Shown here piece after piece: positions 63,225 through 64,000 of a DNA stretch of 64,000 bases (position 1 is the first letter of the stretch; each line of letters starts with the position of its first letter). The notes under the pieces were generated by a model. That model saw only the letters and a list, made by a program, of their open reading frames with translations. It searched no databases and was not told the DNA's origin. This DNA is from Marinifilum flexuosum (GTDB taxonomy: Bacteria > Bacteroidota > Bacteroidia > Bacteroidales > Marinifilaceae). Where the stretch lies: contig NZ_RAPQ01000011.1 in assembly GCF_003610555.1 (NCBI RefSeq), forward strand, positions 248,001 through 312,000. The letters run 5' to 3'. Both the position numbers and the translations under genes were made by a program.

Positions 63225-63261
63225 TTTTATATTCTTTAATTCAATTGCTTTTCAATAGTTC

Positions 63262-63296
63262 AAAAAAAAGGCTTACCGGGAAAAACGGTAAGCCTT
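63262..63296 (-). terminator. Attenuator terminator 2
   Basis: AAGGCTTACCG / CGGTAAGCCTT stem with eight T on the minus strand, just after leader 2. Confidence 0.9.
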
Positions 63297-63313
63297 CTAA
63301 ATATTGTTCTTAA

Positions 63314-63418
63314 TCATTGATTACACGACAACAAGACTAAATCCGCTTTCCCTAAAGGTGCGCTCATTCGTCGTCGTCGGATGTAAAACAATTGAATCAT
63401 TTGGTTTTTCTTATTCAT
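63314..63418 (-). CDS. Arginine leader peptide 2, 34 aa
   Basis: MNKKNQMIQLFYIRRRRMS followed by APLGKADLVLLSCNQ and stop. Four consecutive CGA codons at residues 14-17. An inner ATG at 63398-63400 is an alternative start. Immediately followed by terminator 2. Confidence 0.8.
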   Translation of the reverse strand: MNKKNQMIQLFYIRRRRMSAPLGKADLVLLSCNQ

Positions 63419-63426
63419 TAAATTTC

Positions 63427-63452
63427 AAAAAAAAACTTTCCGAATTGGAAAG
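63427..63452 (-). terminator. Attenuator terminator 1
   Basis: CTTTCC / GGAAAG stem with a five-base loop, followed by nine T on the minus strand; it sits between leaders 1 and 2. Confidence 0.8.
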
Positions 63453-63487
63453 CTTGGAAAAAATCATACCAACACTTGTCCTTATCG

Positions 63488-63538
63488 TTACAATAAAGAT
63501 CTTAAAATGCGTCGTCGAATGATTAATACTTTTTCCAT
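63488..63538 (-). CDS. Arginine leader peptide 1, 16 aa
   Basis: MEKVLIIRRRILRSLL, a compact classical leader: CGA CGA CGC at residues 8-10 and AGA at 13, 4 Arg of 16. It starts about 20 bases after the likely promoter (TATCTTTG) and is followed by terminator 1. Confidence 0.8.
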   Translation of the reverse strand: MEKVLIIRRRILRSLL

Positions 63539-63560
63539 GTTTCTTTTGATTTGTTGGACA

Positions 63561-63568
63561 CAAAGATA
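63561..63568 (-). promoter_or_regulatory. -7 element of the arginine operon promoter
   Basis: TATCTTTG on the minus strand fits TAnnTTTG; no clean TTTG lies at the expected -33 distance. Confidence 0.6.
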
Positions 63569-63570
63569 AG

Positions 63571-63899
63571 GGCAAAAAATATTAAAATCCTAATGAAAAA
63601 GTATTTTTTTTACAATACTCTATTTTGAAAACCTTTGCGTAAGAAAAACTGAAATAAATTACTAATACCCCATTAAAAAGCAAGGGTAAAGATTTGATTA
63701 TCTTGCTTTATAGCACCTTTTAGCATATACACCTTCTACATGTAGACAACAATTAAAGATACATTAGTCTTTTTTTATGTTCTCACTCATAGCTTAATTA
63801 ATGATTTTTAACACTTTAAATGTTGATTTTTTTCAAACCATTTATAAATTACGTCGTAGAATTGCTTTAGTTGTCAAAAATTAAATAGTTGAAATCATT
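63571..63899. other. AT-rich intergenic region between the arg promoter and the last gene
   Basis: About 330 bp with no ORF, hairpin or repeat that I can support. Confidence 0.4.
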
Positions 63900-64000
63900 A
63901 TGGAGTGGAAAAAAATTGTTGGGTTTGTGTTGTTTGGTTTAGCTGTTGTTACTTTTATTCTTACTTTCTCCTTTCCTTTTATTCTTGCCGGAACTAAAAA
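63900..64000 (+). CDS. Membrane-anchored protein, partial (3' end beyond window)
   Basis: ATG at 63900 opens MEWKKIVGFVLFGLAVVTFI followed by LTFSFPFILAGTKK, one transmembrane segment or uncleaved signal anchor. Only about 34 residues are visible, so no family can be named. Confidence 0.5.
   Translation, partial: MEWKKIVGFVLFGLAVVTFILTFSFPFILAGTK

Larger units (their letters stand above)
62906..63570 (-). promoter_or_regulatory. Tandem arginine leader/attenuator of the arginine operon
   Basis: The operon's promoter element TATCTTTG (TAnnTTTG) lies at 63561-63568 and the first structural gene starts at 62905. Between them the transcript encodes four consecutive short peptides with Arg runs in CGN codons, each followed by or overlapping a hairpin: leader 1 (63488-63538) and terminator 63427-63452; leader 2 (63314-63418) and terminator 63262-63296; leader 3 (63072-63224) overlapping terminator 63083-63112; leader 4 (62916-63056), with the Arg codons inside hairpin 63008-63036. 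The series reads as stacked ribosome-mediated attenuators responding to Arg-tRNA. Confidence 0.85.

Noticed and set aside
63304-63522. 72-codon plus-strand ORF
   Set aside because: It covers the opposite strand of leaders 1-2 and terminator 1; the leader/terminator reading on the minus strand explains the sequence far better.
63508-63570. Plus-strand short ORF starting M-R-R-R
   Set aside because: It points away from the arginine operon and exists only because the CGN run is nearly symmetric on the two strands.

Overview
The window is about 64 kb of AT-rich DNA from a Bacteroidota chromosome. I infer a marine Marinilabiliales/Marinifilaceae-type organism, but that level is a guess. The support is: promoters of the TTTG-N19/20-TAnnTTTG type in front of several genes, a gingipain-type peptidase with a type IX secretion sorting domain, many signal peptides ending in A-Q, few Shine-Dalgarno sequences, and an arginine operon containing a GNAT acetyltransferase. 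I saw no phage, transposase, CRISPR, rRNA or tRNA. Nearly everything is core or metabolic; the novelty is mostly in regulation.

Layout. 1-3.9 kb (minus): the 5' part of a malic enzyme/phosphotransacetylase-type gene, a secreted unknown, a TPR protein and a Bax-like glucosaminidase lipoprotein. 4.0-4.3 kb: a 42-bp tandem repeat. 4.4-11.9 kb (minus): late cobalamin genes cobC, cobS, two tandem cobT paralogs, a GATase-like lipoprotein, cobU, cbiB and cobD. 12.0-14.2 kb (minus): pyrD, pyrK and an XRE regulator, then an AT-rich gap of about 1 kb. 15.2-18.3 kb (minus): a small membrane protein, a YgjP-type metallopeptidase, a small unknown, an ECF sigma factor and a CarH-like B12 photoreceptor regulator. 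18.4-22.9 kb (minus): a four-domain fasciclin lipoprotein, a dicarboxylate/glutamate symporter, SlyD and a thioredoxin-like protein. 23.1-27.6 kb (plus): biotin operon bioA-F-G-C-D. 28.0-31.4 kb (plus): a flavin reductase, a divergent MiaB and MtaB. 31.4-36.9 kb: universal stress protein, rpsF-rpsR-rplI, a CAP lipoprotein, a secreted DUF3108-like protein, and a fructosamine kinase/LMW phosphatase pair. 37.3-39.3 kb (plus): a leader peptide ending in seven cysteines, then cysE-cysK. 39.4-43.5 kb (minus): two barrel-less TonB-plug proteins and two MacB/FtsX permeases. 43.7-44.1 kb: two promoter-plus-terminator units that look like small RNA genes. 44.1-50.8 kb: methyltransferase, thioesterase, membrane cyclase, C25 peptidase and an HU-like protein. 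50.8-51.2 kb: a 23-bp tandem repeat and hairpins. 51.2-62.9 kb (minus): arginine/carbamoyl-phosphate operon GNAT-argG-C-D-B-E-H-carA-carB. 62.9-63.6 kb: its leader.

The most exciting item is the arg operon leader (62906-63570, minus strand). It encodes four consecutive short peptides with Arg runs written in CGN codons (RRR, RRRR, RR..R, RRR). Three have a rho-independent terminator right after or overlapping them. This reads as a tandem, multi-stage arginine attenuator. The cysE leader (37332-37487), with seven consecutive Cys codons, is a second amino-acid-sensing leader in the same window. Together they suggest ribosome-mediated control of amino-acid operons in this organism. No argR or argF is present in the window.

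Functional links: the cobalamin genes and the B12-dependent photoreceptor lie within 15 kb of each other; carAB feeds both arginine synthesis and the pyrimidine genes pyrDK; and the FN3K/LMW-PTP pair fits protein deglycation.
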